Assembly (NCBI GenBank): GCA_900491605.1
Contig: UESW01004557.1
Span: forward strand, 1 to 64,000
Direction: 5' to 3'
DNA length: 64,000 nt
Origin: Calamus simplicifolius
Lineage: Eukaryota; Streptophyta; Magnoliopsida; Arecales; Arecaceae
The notes beneath the pieces are model-generated. The model ran no database searches, was not told the origin of the DNA, and saw nothing but the letters and a program-made list of their open reading frames with translations. Positions within the stretch are counted from its first letter, which is position 1, and every line of letters begins with the position of its first letter. The position numbers and the translations under genes are program-made. Shown in pieces: positions 21,448 to 33,968 of the stretch.

Positions 21448-22888
21448 TCAGAGCATCCCTCCTAACAATGAGCGACTAGATCCCGAGCCCACCCTCGGTA
21501 ATCGGCATAGAAACAATATCCCAAGCCAGGAGGTGAATACCATGCCCATCCTGCATCGAAGCCCAGAGAAAATCCGGAACTGTCTCTCAATCTTCCTCAA
21601 ACAAGACAAGGGAACGGCAGCATTGGCAAGCAGATAGAGAGGAAGGGAAGATAGCACCGAGCGTAACAGTGAAAGCCTCACCATCATAGAGAGCCCAGTG
21701 ACCTGCCACCCATCCAATCTGTCACGGACCCGGCTAACTAAGTTGCTGAAATCAGAGATACGAGGCCGCCTCCCCGTAATAGGTATTCCAAGATAGGATA
21801 GCTGATCAGCCTGATTAGGAATACCCATAATCTGTGAGATAGTCCCTCTAACTGTAGACTTCGTCCTAGGGCTGAAACAGATCAGAGATTTAGTGATATT
21901 GACTTTCTGCCCTGAAGCACTACAATAAGACTGAAGAATAGTCACAAAAGTGATAGCATTGCGAACAGTGGCCCTTCCCAGAAGAATGCAATCATCAGTG
22001 AACATAAGGTGGAAAGGGAGGGCCCTTGGGGACCAGCAGTATAAGGGGCCAAAGAGTTGCTATCCTGAGCCTGAGATAGCGCCCGAGACAACGAATCGGC
22101 CGAGAGAATGAACAGGAAAGGCGAAAGAGGGCAGCCCTGTCTCAACCCAACCTCCGAGTGAAAATAATCAGTCTGACCACCATTAATAAGGAGAGAGAAG
22201 GAGGGCCGGTTAACACAGGCCATCACCCAGTCAACAAAGAGCTCCGTAAACCCAAACCCAGAAAGAGTGTGGCGCAGAAAACCCCAACTCAATCTATCAT
22301 AAGCTCTCTCCATATCGAGCTTGACAGCCATAAGACCCTGACGGCTAGGAGCTCGCTGAAGGTCATGCATGAATTCCTGAGCAAGCAGAGCATTATCAGT
22401 GATGCTGCGCCCCCTGAGAAAAGCCCCCTATTATGGAGAGATGATGCGAGGCATCACAGAACACATTCGGGATACCAGGATGCGCGCACATACTTTGTAT
22501 AAAGTGGTGCAAAGACTAATAGGCCGGAAGTGCTGAGGAGAGGAAGCATCAGGGCGTTTGGGCACCAGGGTGATAAGAGTCCGATTCCAATCTGCTGGAA
22601 TTGCTTTAGACTGAAAAACAAGCTGAATAGCTTGCACCACCTCCTGTCCAACAATATCCCAGTAGTGGCGAAAGAAAACAGCCGGAACCCATCAGGTCCA
22701 GGAGCCTTGTCAACACCAAGATCCCATAAAGCCCGCCGAATATCATCCTCAGTAATCGGACGGATGAGAAGAGCATTCTCCACATCAGAGACCCTAGAGG
22801 AAGGGGAGACCGGGAAAATAGGGTACCCTTCACCAGAGTGCTCAGACCATCTAGACTGAAAGAAATGGAGCATCTGATCCCTGATCAT
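21448..22888 (-). pseudogene. LINE ORF2: reverse transcriptase domain
   Basis: Broken into overlapping frames: DKAPGPDGF (about 22700), RPISLCTTLYK, KLDMERAYDRLSWGFLR (22310), GLRQGCPLSPFLFILSAD (22130) and the active-site box read as MFTDDCILL (about 21995), where FADD is usual. Downstream ASGQKVN.TKS and YLGIPITGRRP fit the RT thumb region. Several frameshifts make it inactive. Confidence 0.85.
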
Positions 22889-23287
22889 ATGGAACTCCTC
22901 CTGAGGGTTGCCCTCCTCGTCAATAAGCCATCTAATGCGGTTCGCAGCACGGCGTTTTAGAGTAGCCTGGTGAAAGAATCTAGTGTTGGAGTCCCCTTCC
23001 TGAATCCACTGAATGCGGGACCTCTGCCTCCAAAAAGTCTCCTATTGTAATAAAAGAGAGTGATGAAGAGACAAGTTGGTTCTAAGGGTCAAAAGATCAG
23101 AATCAGGAAGATATCCCTCTTGGTCCTCCTTTGACTGCAGAGACGAAATAATAGACTCAGTCTGCTCAACCCGTCGAACAATGTCCCCCACCTCCCTTCT
23201 ACTCCAACTACATAGTCTGCGTCTAGCAAGAACCAGACGTCGTGAAAGTCTGTAGGTGGCACTCCCTCTGACAGGAAACCGCCAAAC

Positions 23288-24065
23288 CTATGAGATGACA
23301 GATCTAGCAGAAGAATAGAAAGTCCAGAATTTCTCAAATCGGAACACCCTACTCTGCTGGAGAAACACGTCAGTAGAAATCAGAATAGGACAATGATCCG
23401 AAGCAATTCTAGATATGAGTAACATTGGCTGAGGGAAAAAGCTGGAGCCACTGAGGATTGGCCAAGGCTCTATCCAGTCTTTCCCACACCCTAGCTGAAC
23501 CCTGACGATTGTTACACCAAGTGAACTGAGGCCCAGAGAATCCCAAATCCAAAAGACCAGCTGAAGCAATGAAGTTCCTGAACTCAGATCTTTCCACTGA
23601 ATCAACCGCCTGCCTGCCACCTCTTTTCTCATTGGCCCCGACAATGCAGTTGAAGTCACCCGCAATGAGAGAAGGAATACCCTGGGATAGCAAAGAATGA
23701 ATCTCAGCCCATAGCACCCGGCGCACCCTGAAGTCAGTGCTAGCATAAGCACCCGATAGAAGCCAGGGACCATGAGATCCATCAGAAACAACCAGAGCAA
23801 CTTGTTGACCACAGTAATGAAAGGCATCCACTTTGATATTGTCAGCTCTCCACAAAACCACAATACCGGAGAGACCAACAGAGTCAATAGCATAGGAAAC
23901 CCAAGATCTGGAGACCATACGTCGGAAGCGAGCAAGACTGGTCCCCGACAACCGAGTTTCCAGAAGAACACAAATATCAAAACCATGAAGCTGCAATAGC
24001 CTCCCAAACGCAGAACGAAACGATGGTTTCTGGGCTCCGCGCACATTCCAGACAAGAATCTTCAT
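23288..24065 (-). pseudogene. LINE ORF2: AP-type endonuclease domain
   Basis: Starts MKILVWNVRGAQKPSFR at 24065, then SGIVVLWR, SGAYASTDF, IAGDFNCIVGANEKRGG and LDLGFSGPQFTWCNNRQ: the exonuclease-endonuclease-phosphatase fold of plant LINEs that nicks the target. The catalytic SDHCPIL motif appears only in a neighbouring frame near 23390-23400, so a frameshift lies just before it. Confidence 0.85.
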
Positions 24066-25842
24066 TCCGAGGCATGAAAGGGGGGAACCCCCACCCTATC
24101 CCCCATCAACTCATCACCAAGGCGGTCGTCAGCTGGAAGGGAACCCACAGCAGGTTCCTTACCCCTACAATCCTCCGGATGGAACGAATCCATGGATACG
24201 ACTTCCACATCCCGGAGGACGGAATCCTTAGAGTAGGACGATTCCATGGCTTCAGCCTCCTCGCCCCGAAGGATAGCCTTCTTAAGCAGAAGGACCGCCA
24301 AATCGTGAGTAGCTGCCTCCATCTGGGCTGGCAAGGAGAGACCTGAAGCAGACCGCAGACCCGGCCCTTCCTTGCGACGAGACTTCTTCTTCCCTGGCCC
24401 TGATAGGTCAAGAGACCCCCAGGAAGAGTCAACAATTGCTAGAAAAGTGAAAGACCCCTGTGATCTAGCTTTCCCCCAATAGAAGTCTTCCCTTTTCCTT
24501 TAGTGGTCCTGGATACCACTCGCTGCAAAACAAGGTCCTCAGGCCGGGTCCTCTTGGAAGGGCCAGAATAGCCATCCTCCCGGGACTTAGGCTGCAGTCG
24601 ATGTATCAGGCTCTAAGCATGCAAAAGGGTTTGAAGCATTGCCCTCATCAGACCCTTTTAGCAAACATTTCTGAAACTTTGCTACAGTACCAACCGGCAC
24701 AGAGATCCCTTCATTCACTGAAACAGTGTTTTCCTCTGCTCGGCTGCCTGGGCCTACGCTGCCTGGGTCAACAACACCCATCAGAGGAAGGATCGATGCC
24801 GACTTCTCCGCATGGACCATCCCTCCCTGGGACTTCGTCACCGCGGAAGGAGAGAGCGAGGCAATCCCCCTGCTCGGCTACCGGCGGGCTGGTTTCTTAG
24901 GAAGTTGCCATCGGCCAAAGCAGGGGATGACCCGGGAGAACCGATACGTTCACCCGACGGAGGTTCCTGGGAGGATTTTTGGCGCCTGATAGCAGCCATC
25001 CAGGGCCCAAAAGCTGGACCGGAAGAAGGCGAGGAGGAATCCGTCACAGCCTGGCAAGATCCAGAGAGATGCACTGATCCACAATCACCGCAAATTCCTT
25101 CAAGATTTTCATATGAAAACTGTTGCCAAAATGGATCTCTGCTGCCACGGATCCGAGTGCCTGGCCGGAGAGGTATACTCAGATCAACTCGGACACAGGC
25201 CCGAGCAAAGCTTCCACGCTTCCTTGCCTTGGTTGATTCATCAGAATAAAGGAATTTCCGGCCACTGCAAGGATGGACGATAGAATTTCATCACTCCAGA
25301 ACTCAATAGGAAGCTGTGGCAACCGTATCCAGAGCAGAGCAGAATGGATGGAGCTGTCGACTGGAACGAATTCGGACGCCACTCTGCAGTGATGATCGGT
25401 TGTCCATTAACAACCCAGGGTCTTCCCAATGCAAGAGCCTTAGCTCGGATGTCAGAGAAATGAAGATGAAATGCTTATTCGCCAAGGCCAGAGCTTCGAT
25501 GTCACCTGTCAACCCCGCTCGGTGGAACTCTCGAACAATGATTTCCGGCAGAATCCAGCGAGAGAGGCAGCGAGCGAGGATAGCATGACTCCCCCATCTT
25601 CTTCTTCAGCATCCAGAGAGTGCACCGGCACTTGGACTATGTTCGGATACCTCCGTTCCAGCTCCACCACTACCGCCGAGGAGGCGAAGGAGCAACCCAT
25701 TCAAACCCACTTCCACGGGCCCAATGCCACGCCGTGCCGAATATCCCTGCCCCGACGGACTCACCGGATGCATTTGAGCTGGAGTCCCCATCACTCGAAG
25801 AAGCAGGCCAGAGAAAACAAACCAGAGTGCCAGGGATCATAG
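24062..25842 (-). pseudogene. LINE ORF1 (DUF4283 / CCHC nucleic-acid-binding protein), broken
   Basis: Minus-strand frames show the DUF4283 features LLWIRLPQLPIEFWSDEIL (about 25340) and a following basic segment, then FSYENLEGICGDCG near 25080-25110, a zinc-knuckle-like C..C motif. A serine/proline-rich tail runs to the stop at 24062. Such ORF1 proteins bind LINE RNA. Frameshifts split it into at least three frames. Its stop overlaps the ORF2 start as ATGA at 24062-24065. Confidence 0.7.
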
Positions 25843-25993
25843 AAGATGAAGACAGAGCCCAAATCTTAAAGCAGAATCGACAGAGGAACGCTTCTAACCA
25901 CCGAAGTCGCGAGACTCTCTCTCCTCTCTCTACTTTTTCTTTTCCTCACAATCCATCAAACATCATCAATGGTTTGGTGGCTTTTGGCTCTTT

Positions 25994-26333
25994 CAGTTCC
26001 ATATTATTTTTATGCTTCTTTCTTATACTTCTTCCTGATTGCTCTTTCACTTATTAAAGAGTGCAAATTATTTTGGTATTCCAATTTTTGTATTTGAGTA
26101 CTTTTTATTCCTTTATTTATACGATTGCTTTGATACTGGTTATTAGTTGTTTTATATAAGATTTACATTATTCAATTTAGTTCTTTTTTAATTTTTGGCC
26201 TTGACCCCTTCTTTGTATTGAATTTGTTGTATGTTTTGTTGAATCATTAAACAATGTGTTCTTCAGTGTGTACATTCTATTTTATCATGCCTCTTCAACC
26301 TCATATAAAGTAGTTCTGTGTATAAGTTCTTTC
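25994..26333. other. T-rich host sequence, nothing recognised
   Basis: Low-complexity, T-rich intron-like DNA between the LINE and the Tat element; no ORF or repeat assigned. Confidence 0.5.
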
Positions 26334-26338
26334 ATTAT

Positions 26339-27427
26339 TGTTGCTGCCAAATCACTTGCGATGGGCGTCGGGTGAGCTGAGATCTTCGTAGGCCTTCGAG
26401 AATACAGAGGGGTCACTGCCTTCCTTCGAGAGCCTGCAAAAAGTCCCGGACCGGTGGTTCCGATGGGGACCCTCCGATGCCCAAGTCAGTGGGTTGTAGA
26501 ACAGGAATGTATATGAGTCGAGTTTTTAAGAGAAGACCCCTCTTCTTTGAGCTCGGGTCCTCTTCTTATACCTGTTTGGGGGGTCACGTTTACCTCGCTC
26601 CGTTAGAACCATCGAATCTGCTTTGCTAGAATGAGCTCCGCCGAACGGCAAGTGGGTGAGCCGTTACTGAATGGGCGCCGTGTATGCCGATAACTGTAGG
26701 GCACGCTAGTACCTGCCCATGATTTTAGCGAGCGAGATACACGGTAACGGATGTCTCAAATCTCGGGGTCCATTATCTGAAGTGGGTTTCAGTGTACTTT
26801 GGAAAATAAGGCACCAAGTTAGAGTCAGAGCCGACACTGGAGACCATAGCCAAAGGCCGACGCCGGAGGCCGGAGCCAAGGCCAAAGCCGACACTAGAGG
26901 CCAGAGCCAGAGGCCGGAGCCGATGCTGGAGGCCGTAGCCAAAGGTCGGAGCCGACGCTAGAGGCCGGAGCCAAAGGCCGGAGCCAGAGGCTGGAGATGA
27001 CGCTGGAGACTGTAGCCAAAGGCCAGAGCTGGAGGCCGGAGCCAAGGCCGAAGCCTAAGGCTGGAGTTGACGCTGGAGACTGTAGCCAAAGGCCAGAGCC
27101 GGAGGCCGGGGCCAAGGCCGGAGCCTAAGGCTGGAGCTGACGCTCGAGACTGTAGCCAAAGGTCGGAGCCGGAGGCCGGATCCGACGCTGTATACCATAG
27201 CCAAAGGCCGGAGCCGACGCTGGAGGCCGAAGCCAAGGCTGGAGCCAGAGGCCGGAGCCGACGCTAGAGGCCGTAGCCAGAGGCCAGAGCCAAGGCCGGA
27301 ATCAAAGGCCGGAGCCAAGGGTGGGGACAAGAATTTCAACATCCCAAAAATGAGCTATCACATCATTGATTCTGGGAATTGCGCAGGGCGTTATGACACT
27401 GCTCAGAGGAGATGGTCAGCCGTATTA
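26339..27427 (-). repeat. 3' LTR of the Tat element
   Basis: 1089 bases; contains an array of GGCCGGAGCCGACGCTGGAG-like units at about 26825-27325, longer than in the partner LTR. Ends TA instead of CA on the inner side, a point change. Confidence 0.9.
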
Positions 27428-27441
27428 GATGCCCCCGCCCC
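27428..27441 (-). other. Polypurine tract of the Tat element
   Basis: Minus strand AGGGGCGGGGGCATC directly abuts the 3' LTR. Confidence 0.7.
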
Positions 27442-27873
27442 TGAGATGGGTGGGCGCACAGTCTCCAGCAAAAGGGATGTTAATATCCATCGGGCGGCTG
27501 ATCTCCGTGCCATTATTTTTTCGTTCAGGTTGTTTGGATTGGGGAAGATTTTTCTCAGGCGAGGGGTTGTAAAAAGGTGAGCATCATCATTGCGGTAAGG
27601 TCACCGCCACCTTTTTATTGGTGGTGTTTTTTGCGTTTCTCACGCCGATGGGCTGCCGAAACGGATTCTAGTGGAAAGCAGGCACATGGCCAGATCTGAC
27701 AACAGGATGATTTGAAATGGGGTTATAAAAGGGAAAGATCATCCTTATCCTCCAGTCCCCACCTTCTCTTACGTTACAACCTGCCTTGAATCCGCAAGAG
27801 TCCATCTACCTCCTGTTTCTGTTCCCCTCCTGTGCTCCTTCAATCTCGGTTAGAGCTTTCCAGGTTAGTTCCC

Positions 27874-30290
27874 ATGGCTTCTTCGCCTTCCTGTTCTATT
27901 TTCGATTCCGAGGGTCGTTCTCCCATTCCTCAACCTTCTGCTTCCTTACCGGGTCATTGGACCACCCCATCTTCTGACCACACTTCATCGAAACGGCGGC
28001 GGTCGGCCGGACACCCCGTAACCGGGGGTCGATCGGCCGTCGGACGAACCTCCCCCCGATGCCGTCTGGCAGCCGCTGGTCCCTCCAGCGTTGTCAAGGA
28101 GTCCCCCGAGTGGACTACCTCCACTATGTCCGCTCAAGACATAGTGAACCTAGGGCCAGATATAATTTCCACCAATCTTACGTCTGTCATACCCTGCTCC
28201 TAATGACAGGGTAACCTCTTCCCGTCCCGGAAGGGTTGCCTTGTACGGAGCCTTCTTCAAGGCAGGACTTTGATTACCCATTTACCCTTTCATCCTCAAC
28301 CTTCTAGATAGATATTCTTTAACACCCTCCCAATTAGTCCCTAATTCCATCCGAACCATCGTTGGCTTTCTGATTCTTTGTCATCTGCAAGGTATAGAGG
28401 CTAGCATCTCCTTATTTCGCAGTTTCTATACCCTTCGCAAGCAAGCAGGTTGGTGGTCCTTCACCCCTAGACCCACTAGGAACCTCAAATTGTATCTTCC
28501 TACCTCTATCAAAGGGTGGAAAGATAAGTTCTTATTTTCCAATGTCGAGGGGGTGAGCGAAAGCTGGGGAACACCAAATACTAACGCCAATAGGGTTCTT
28601 CCATCCTCGAGGGACCGAATGGCATTTGGGCAGCTTCTAACTGCCGATATCCCTCGGTGCAATCAGCTTCTGACCGACGAAAACCTCCGCCTCGTCGGCC
28701 TTATTCCATCTAGTGGTGAGCACTTGATTACTCACTCTTTCCCTCTTCTTCTGTTCTTTGCATTTTTTTAAAAACTCCTTTCCTGTTTTTTGATATAGGG
28801 ATGACACCATCACTTGTGAGATCAGGCAAGCTACTACTAGGAAGAGGAAGGCAAAGGGGAATGGGGCCCCCCCGAGAGGAGGGCCATCGCCAAGATTCCC
28901 AGGAGGGCCGACACTGGAAAGGCCGATGCCGGAGGGGCTGAGATTACGGAGCCCTTGCGCAGGCATGAGGCGGTGGGAGCCCAAGCCGACAAGCCCGTAA
29001 GGAACGACGCGATAAGGGCTGAGGCCAGCAAGGAAGTTGGGCGGAGCAAGGCGGGGGGAAATGATTTGCCTTCACCAGTACGGCTCCCCTTCGGTTATTC
29101 TACTCGATCCCTCTCCGGAGCAGTTGTGAAAGCACCGTCACCCCCACCGAAGCCGTCGAAATGGAGCCGGCCCACTCAAATACAAGACGACTCCAGCAGC
29201 TGTCATACCTCTCAAAGGGCAACAACCGAGGCGCTTCCCCCAGCAAAGGTGTCGGAGGTGGCAGAGTCGGAGGCGGAGTCCTCCTACGCGGCCCCCACGT
29301 CAGTGGAAGGGAAGGGCGTCGATCCTTCCTTCCAATCAATTTTGGCGAACTACAGTCACTGGGCCGAGCGAGCATTGAACGAGGCATCTGTGTCCGAGTT
29401 GCAAGAGTTTCTCCGACACCAGGGGAGGGCTACCTTCTTCCAAGAGGCATCTGTGGCACACTTCTGGGTGAACTTTGCTCTATTACCAACCTTTTCATCA
29501 TCATTTTTTTTTTTTTTTTTAGACTATTTTCTTTGTCTAACCTAGACACTCTGTCCAGGCGCTGAATTCTATGATTGCCATGAGGGACATTTGGGCCCTG
29601 GGCGATGCTGCTCTTGATCAATCGCTGGAGGAGATGCGAGCACTCCAAGCTAGGGCAGGGAGAGCAGAAATGGCTTTGGAAGATACTCGAGCAGAGACTG
29701 CTCGGGCGCTAAAGGGTGAAGCCGAAGCCCTCCGGCTAACAACCGAGAAGGCAGAAGAGGCGTTGGAAATCGCCCAACGCCAGGCAGCCAATGAGCTAGA
29801 TAATGCTCAGGTGGCCGAAGAAAAACAAAGGATAGCAAGGAGAAATTGGAGGTGGCGGAGTCGGAAGTGTATATGTTGAAGAACCGATTACACTCCGCCA
29901 CCATTGAATAGGGTGGCTGAAGAGAGGGCCGAGAACGCAGAGGAGATCGCCCGTCAGTCCGATGCCAAGATCGCCGATTTGAAGGTGGCGGTGATCGAAG
30001 CTGAGAAGAAGGCCGCCGAGGCCGAGAAAAAGGCTACGGAGGCCGAGGAGAAGGTTGCGGAAGCTGAGTAGAGAGCCTCCAAGGCGGAAGAGAGCCACAG
30101 AGGCCGTAGAGAACTTCAGGAAGTCTAGCGCCTTTAGTAAAGAATTGGCCGAATCGACGGCATTTGCATACGAGGGCGGCTTCCAGGACTGCAAGGAAAA
30201 GATCCAAAAACTCTACGGCCTCGAGGGGATTGAGGGGTTGGAGCCAGATGAAGTCCCCAAAGATGACAACTTAGCTCCAAGTGATCCTTA
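27874..30290 (+). pseudogene. Antisense extra ORF (Transposase_28, 'putative gypsy type transposon' family)
   Basis: Runs opposite to gag-pol. ATG at 27874 (MASSPSCSIF), then MSAQDIVNL near 28124 and a conserved block VGFLILCHLQGIEASISLF, KQAGWWSFTPRPTRNLKLY and WKDKFLFSNVEGVSESWG at 28360-28570, the Transposase_28 signature. Probable introns: GT at about 28715 to AG near 28798, and GT at about 29468 to AG near 29563. The last third is a heptad-like coiled coil (EEMRALQARAGRAEMALED) and ends near 30290. At least two frameshifts, one in a C run at 28867, break it. Function unknown; accessory proteins of this kind are characteristic of Tat/Ogre elements. Confidence 0.75.
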
Positions 30291-30589
30291 GTCTCTTTCA
30301 CTTTGATTGTAATACTTCAAGTCTGATTTAAATCGCGATTTTGTAAACTTTGACTATTAATGAATCTTTTGATCCATAACGCTTGTATCTTGGATCATAA
30401 TTGGGTCTACTAGTGTGTGAACTAACGTGAACAAAAAACCTATGGCCGAAAAATTACAACACGATTTCTTTTTGAGGGACATTAGAAAATCAATTGGAGA
30501 ACTGATGCGGGATCAGTCTTAGTTGTAGACACGAAGGTCAGAGCAATAAGTAGTGCAGGACTAGTTTGTGCCGACGTAAAGTCATTTGA

Positions 30590-30850
30590 TGCCAACACAA
30601 GGTTGAATAGAATGCTGATGCGGAGCCAAGCATTGAGTTCCGACGCGGAGCTGGACTTTAAGTGCCAACGCGAGCCGGGCTTTGAGTGCCGATGCGGAGC
30701 GGCTTTGAGTGCCAATGCGGAGCCGTGCTTTGAGTACCGACGCAGAGCTGGGCTTTGAGTGCCGATGCAGAGCCAGGCTTTAAGTGCCGATGCGGAGCCG
30801 GGCTTTGAGTGCGGAGCCGGGCTTTGAGTGCTGACGCGGAGCTGGGCTTT
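30590..30850. repeat. GACGCGGAGCCGGGCTTTGAGT tandem array
   Basis: About nine 22-27-base units of the same family as the large array at 13.14-14.71 kb, located between the antisense ORF and the integrase end. Confidence 0.85.
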
Positions 30851-30917
30851 AAATGAGAAGTATGATCACTCGAAAATGAAGCAATGAATACTTTGGATAA
30901 CCCTTTAGCAAGCAGGT

Positions 30918-32088
30918 TCAAATTAATGGAGTTAGCACACTACTGATAATACCGTCGCAGGTTATCTGCATTCCAAGTGCGGGGAGAGGTTTCCCGTCTA
31001 GCTCCTCAACTTTGTATGCCCCATGATGAAGCACCTCCGTGACACGATATGGTCTTTCCCATTTTGGTGCTAGCTTGCCTCCTTCCGTTGGCTTTGATAT
31101 TTCAGCTCGTTGCAGGACGAGGTCTCCAGGGCAGAATGTCTTGGACCGTACTCGAGCATTGTAGTATCTGGCCACTCGCTGACGGAAAGCCGCCATGCGG
31201 AGTCGCGCTTGGTCTCGCAATTCTTCCACTAGGTCCATATCGGCTCGTAGCTGACTTGGGTTGCTCTCTTCGTGGTATAACTATGTCCGGGACTGGGGAC
31301 ACCTACCTCCACCGAATGATGGCCTCGGTCCCAAAAACCAGGCTGAAAGGGGTTTCCTCGATGGGGGCTCGTGGCGTCATATGGTAGGCCCACAATACAC
31401 TGGGGAGCTCTTCCACCCAATGTCCTTTACAGCCATCTAGCCGGGCCCTGAGTCCTTGGAGGATAATGCGATTGGTCACTTCGGCTGCGCCATTGGTCTG
31501 GGGGTGCCCCACAGAGGTAATCATTGACGAATGCCCAGCCCAGTGCAGAATTCCTGGAAGGCTGCATTGTCAAACTGTCGGCCGTTATCAGTAACGAGGG
31601 TGTGTGGCAGCCCGAATCGGCACACAACAGACTTCCAGAAGAAGGATCTTACTTTGCCCTCGGTGATCTTGGCGAGAGCCTCGGCTTCGATCTACTTGGT
31701 GAAATGGTCAATGGCTACTAACAAGAATTTGCATTGTCCAGAGGCTGGAGGGAATGGTCCAAGGATGTCCATACCCTACTGGGCAAAGGGCCAAGGTGCA
31801 GTCAGGGGGGTCAGCTGGGATGTCGGTTGGTGTTGGATATTAGCATGGCGCTGGCAACTGTCACACCTCTTGACAAGCTCGGATGCATCCTCGTTCATTG
31901 TCAGCCAGTAATATCCCTGCCGCAAGGCTTTGTACGCCAGAGCTCTGCCCCCAGATGACTTCCACATATGCCTTCATGTATTTCCCGTAGGATATAATCT
32001 GCTTCTGTGGGGCCAACGCACCTGAGAACTGGTATGAGAACAACCTTCGATAGAGTTTTCCTTCCATTATAAAAAACTTCGGGTCCAT
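30918..32088 (-). pseudogene. Tat pol: integrase
   Basis: Minus strand: zinc-binding module with ALRQGYYWLTM and CDSCQRHANI (about 31850-31925), catalytic core beginning FLLVAIDHFTK near 31725 and LVTDNGRQFDN near 31590, then a basic C-terminal domain (ARLRMAAFRQRVARYYNARV, FCPGDLVLQRA, YRVTEVLHHGAYKVEEL) down to 30918. It inserts element DNA into the host genome. Several stops and frame changes make it non-functional as read. Confidence 0.85.
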
Positions 32089-32118
32089 CTTTTGAGTTGC
32101 CTGGCTTCGGCAGGGTCT

Positions 32119-32805
32119 TCAGGGAGGGTACCATCGGTTAGGTACTGGATATAAGCATCCATCCAGGAAGGCTCCTGCTCGACTGGTAGGGCTTCTCTTG
32201 TTACTTCGATACTCGGGGTTTCCAGGTGCTCTATATAAGCTCTTCCCAACATCCCGTCGGCTGAGGTGGCAAGATGGGACAAGGCGTTGCTCTAGCATTT
32301 TCTCCTCGAGGAATATAGCCAACATTGAAATAAGTTAAGAGAGAAGCTTGCGACTGCACCATGCTCAAGTAACGGGTCATGATAGGATCCCTTGCTTCAT
32401 ACTCCCCTGTGATTTGGCCACGACCAACTGGGAGTCAGTGAACGCTCTAAGGCGCTTCACCCCGAGCTCTCGGGCTAGTCTTATCCCAGTTAGTAGGGCT
32501 TCTTACTCTGCCTGATTATTGGTGGCTGGAAAGAGGAAGCGGAGTGCACACTCAGTTACAACTCCGTCCGAGTTGGCCAGGATGAGGCTCGCTCCGCTCT
32601 CTTGAGAATTTGATGCCCCGTCCACATGAAGGATCCATTCATCATCTCCGGTTCCGGGAATCGAAGGGTTTGCAGAGGCCTCTTCGGGTTGCTCCTCACC
32701 CCAGGTACACTCGACCAAAAAATCTGCCAGGACCTGGGATTTCATGGCTGACCGAGGATGGAAAGATATATCAAATTCCCCCAGCTTGAGTGCCCACTTC
32801 GCCAA
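32119..32805 (-). pseudogene. Tat pol: second (archaeal-like) RNase H
   Basis: MAKWALKLGEFDISFHPRSA and VLADFLVECT lead into ILHVDGASNSQESGASLILA, where the first acidic residue lies, then FLFPATNNQAE. This duplicated RNase H after the usual one is typical of the Tat lineage. Continues to ALGRAYIEHLE-like sequence near 32250; a frame break follows NNQAE. Confidence 0.8.
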
Positions 32806-33290
32806 TCAGCTCGAAGTGTCCGGGCGAGCGAGGATTGTCTTTAGAGGCTGGTCCGTGACCACTACAATCGGATGGGCTTGAAAATATGGTCGGAGGCGCT
32901 GGGCAGACACGATCAACGCAAAGATAATCTTCTCAATCTTTGAGTACTTGGTCTCCGTATCATGGAGCACCTTGCTTGTGTAATACACCAGCTTTTGCGT
33001 ATCGTTGGTGTCCACGCAGACTAGCACGGAACTAACGGCTTCAGGAGAAGCCGCGAGGTATAGGAGTTCTTCTCCACCCGTCGGCTTGGACAGCAGTGGC
33101 GGGGTGGATAGGAATTCCTTCAGCCCCTCGAAGGCCTTCTGACACTCTTTCGTCCATTCGAATCCATTGGCCCTGCGGAGCGCCTTGAAGAAAGGCAGGC
33201 ACCTCTCAGCGGATTTGGACAGAAAACGGCTCAAGGCCGCTACCCTCCCCGCTGCACTTCCTTCTTGTTGGTGGGAGACCTCATGTCTAA
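32806..33290 (-). pseudogene. Tat pol: RT connection and first RNase H
   Basis: SRFLSKSAERCLPFFKALR, FEWTKECQKAFEGLKEFLS, then a stretch ending KIEKIIFALIVSAQRLRPYF and DQPLKTILARPD. This is the RNase H-like tether that normally degrades the RNA strand; here ASPEAVSSVLV replaces the usual first-acid motif, as in Tat elements where this domain has degenerated. Confidence 0.8.
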
Positions 33291-33960
33291 GATGGCTTGA
33301 ACTTTATCAGGATTTGCTTCGATTCCTCGTGGGTTATCATGAAACCCAAGAACTTTTCGGCTGTTACCCCAAAGGCACATTTGCATGGGTTCAGCCTCAT
33401 CTGGTATCGGCGAAGGTTGTCGAAGGTCTCCGTTAGGTCGGCGATATGGCTGATGGCGTGGACACTTTTTGTCAGCATGTCGTCCACGTACACCTCATGT
33501 TGGGTCCTATTTGGTCTTCGAAGACTTTGTTCATTAGCCTTTGGTAAGTGGCCCCTGCATTTTTTAGCCCGAATGGCATTACCTTGTAGCAGTACAACCC
33601 CTTCTTAGTTATGAAGGAGGTAGCTTCTTCATCCACCGGGTTCATCCTGATTTGGTTGTACCCAGAGAAGGCATCCATGAAACTAAGGGTCTCATGGCCG
33701 GATGTGGTCCACTAGTTGATCGATCCGAGGCAAAGGAAAGCTGTCCTTGGGGCATGCTTTGTTGAGGTCGGTGAAGTCTACGCACATCCTCCAGCTTCCA
33801 TTAGTCTTACGGACCATCACCACATTGGCTAACCATTCGGGGTAATGAACCTCCCGAATGTGGCCCGCAGCCACCAGCTTACGGACTTCCTCATCGATAG
33901 CTTTTGTCTGTCCGGAGCAAAGCTCTTTTCTTCTATCGGACTGGTCGGCACTCTGGCCTG
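33287..33960 (-). pseudogene. Tat pol: reverse transcriptase
   Basis: Minus strand IREVHYPEWLANVVMVRKTN, WRMCVDFTDLNKACPKDSF, MDAFSGYNQIRMN, MPFGLKNAGATYQRLMNKVF and the active site MYVDDM at about 33480-33493, then CAFGVTAEKFLGFMI. All core RT motifs are seen but spread over three frames, so no intact enzyme is encoded. Confidence 0.9.
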
Positions 33961-33968
33961 AGGTTGAG

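Larger units (their letters stand above)
19899..25993 (-). mobile_element. L1-type LINE with target-site duplication
   Basis: A minus-strand non-LTR element whose poly(A) tail appears as 14 T at 19907-19920. TTTGGCTCTTT occurs at 19899-19909 and again at 25983-25993, a likely 11-bp target duplication. Order from the right: 5' leader, ORF1, endonuclease, RT, zinc-finger RT tail, RNase H. The length near 6 kb suggests a nearly complete insertion, but stops and frameshifts break both ORFs. Confidence 0.85.

Noticed and set aside
20299..25842. Plus-strand ORFs over the LINE
   Set aside because: Shadows of the minus-strand LINE ORFs, which have clear endonuclease, RT and RNase H motifs.
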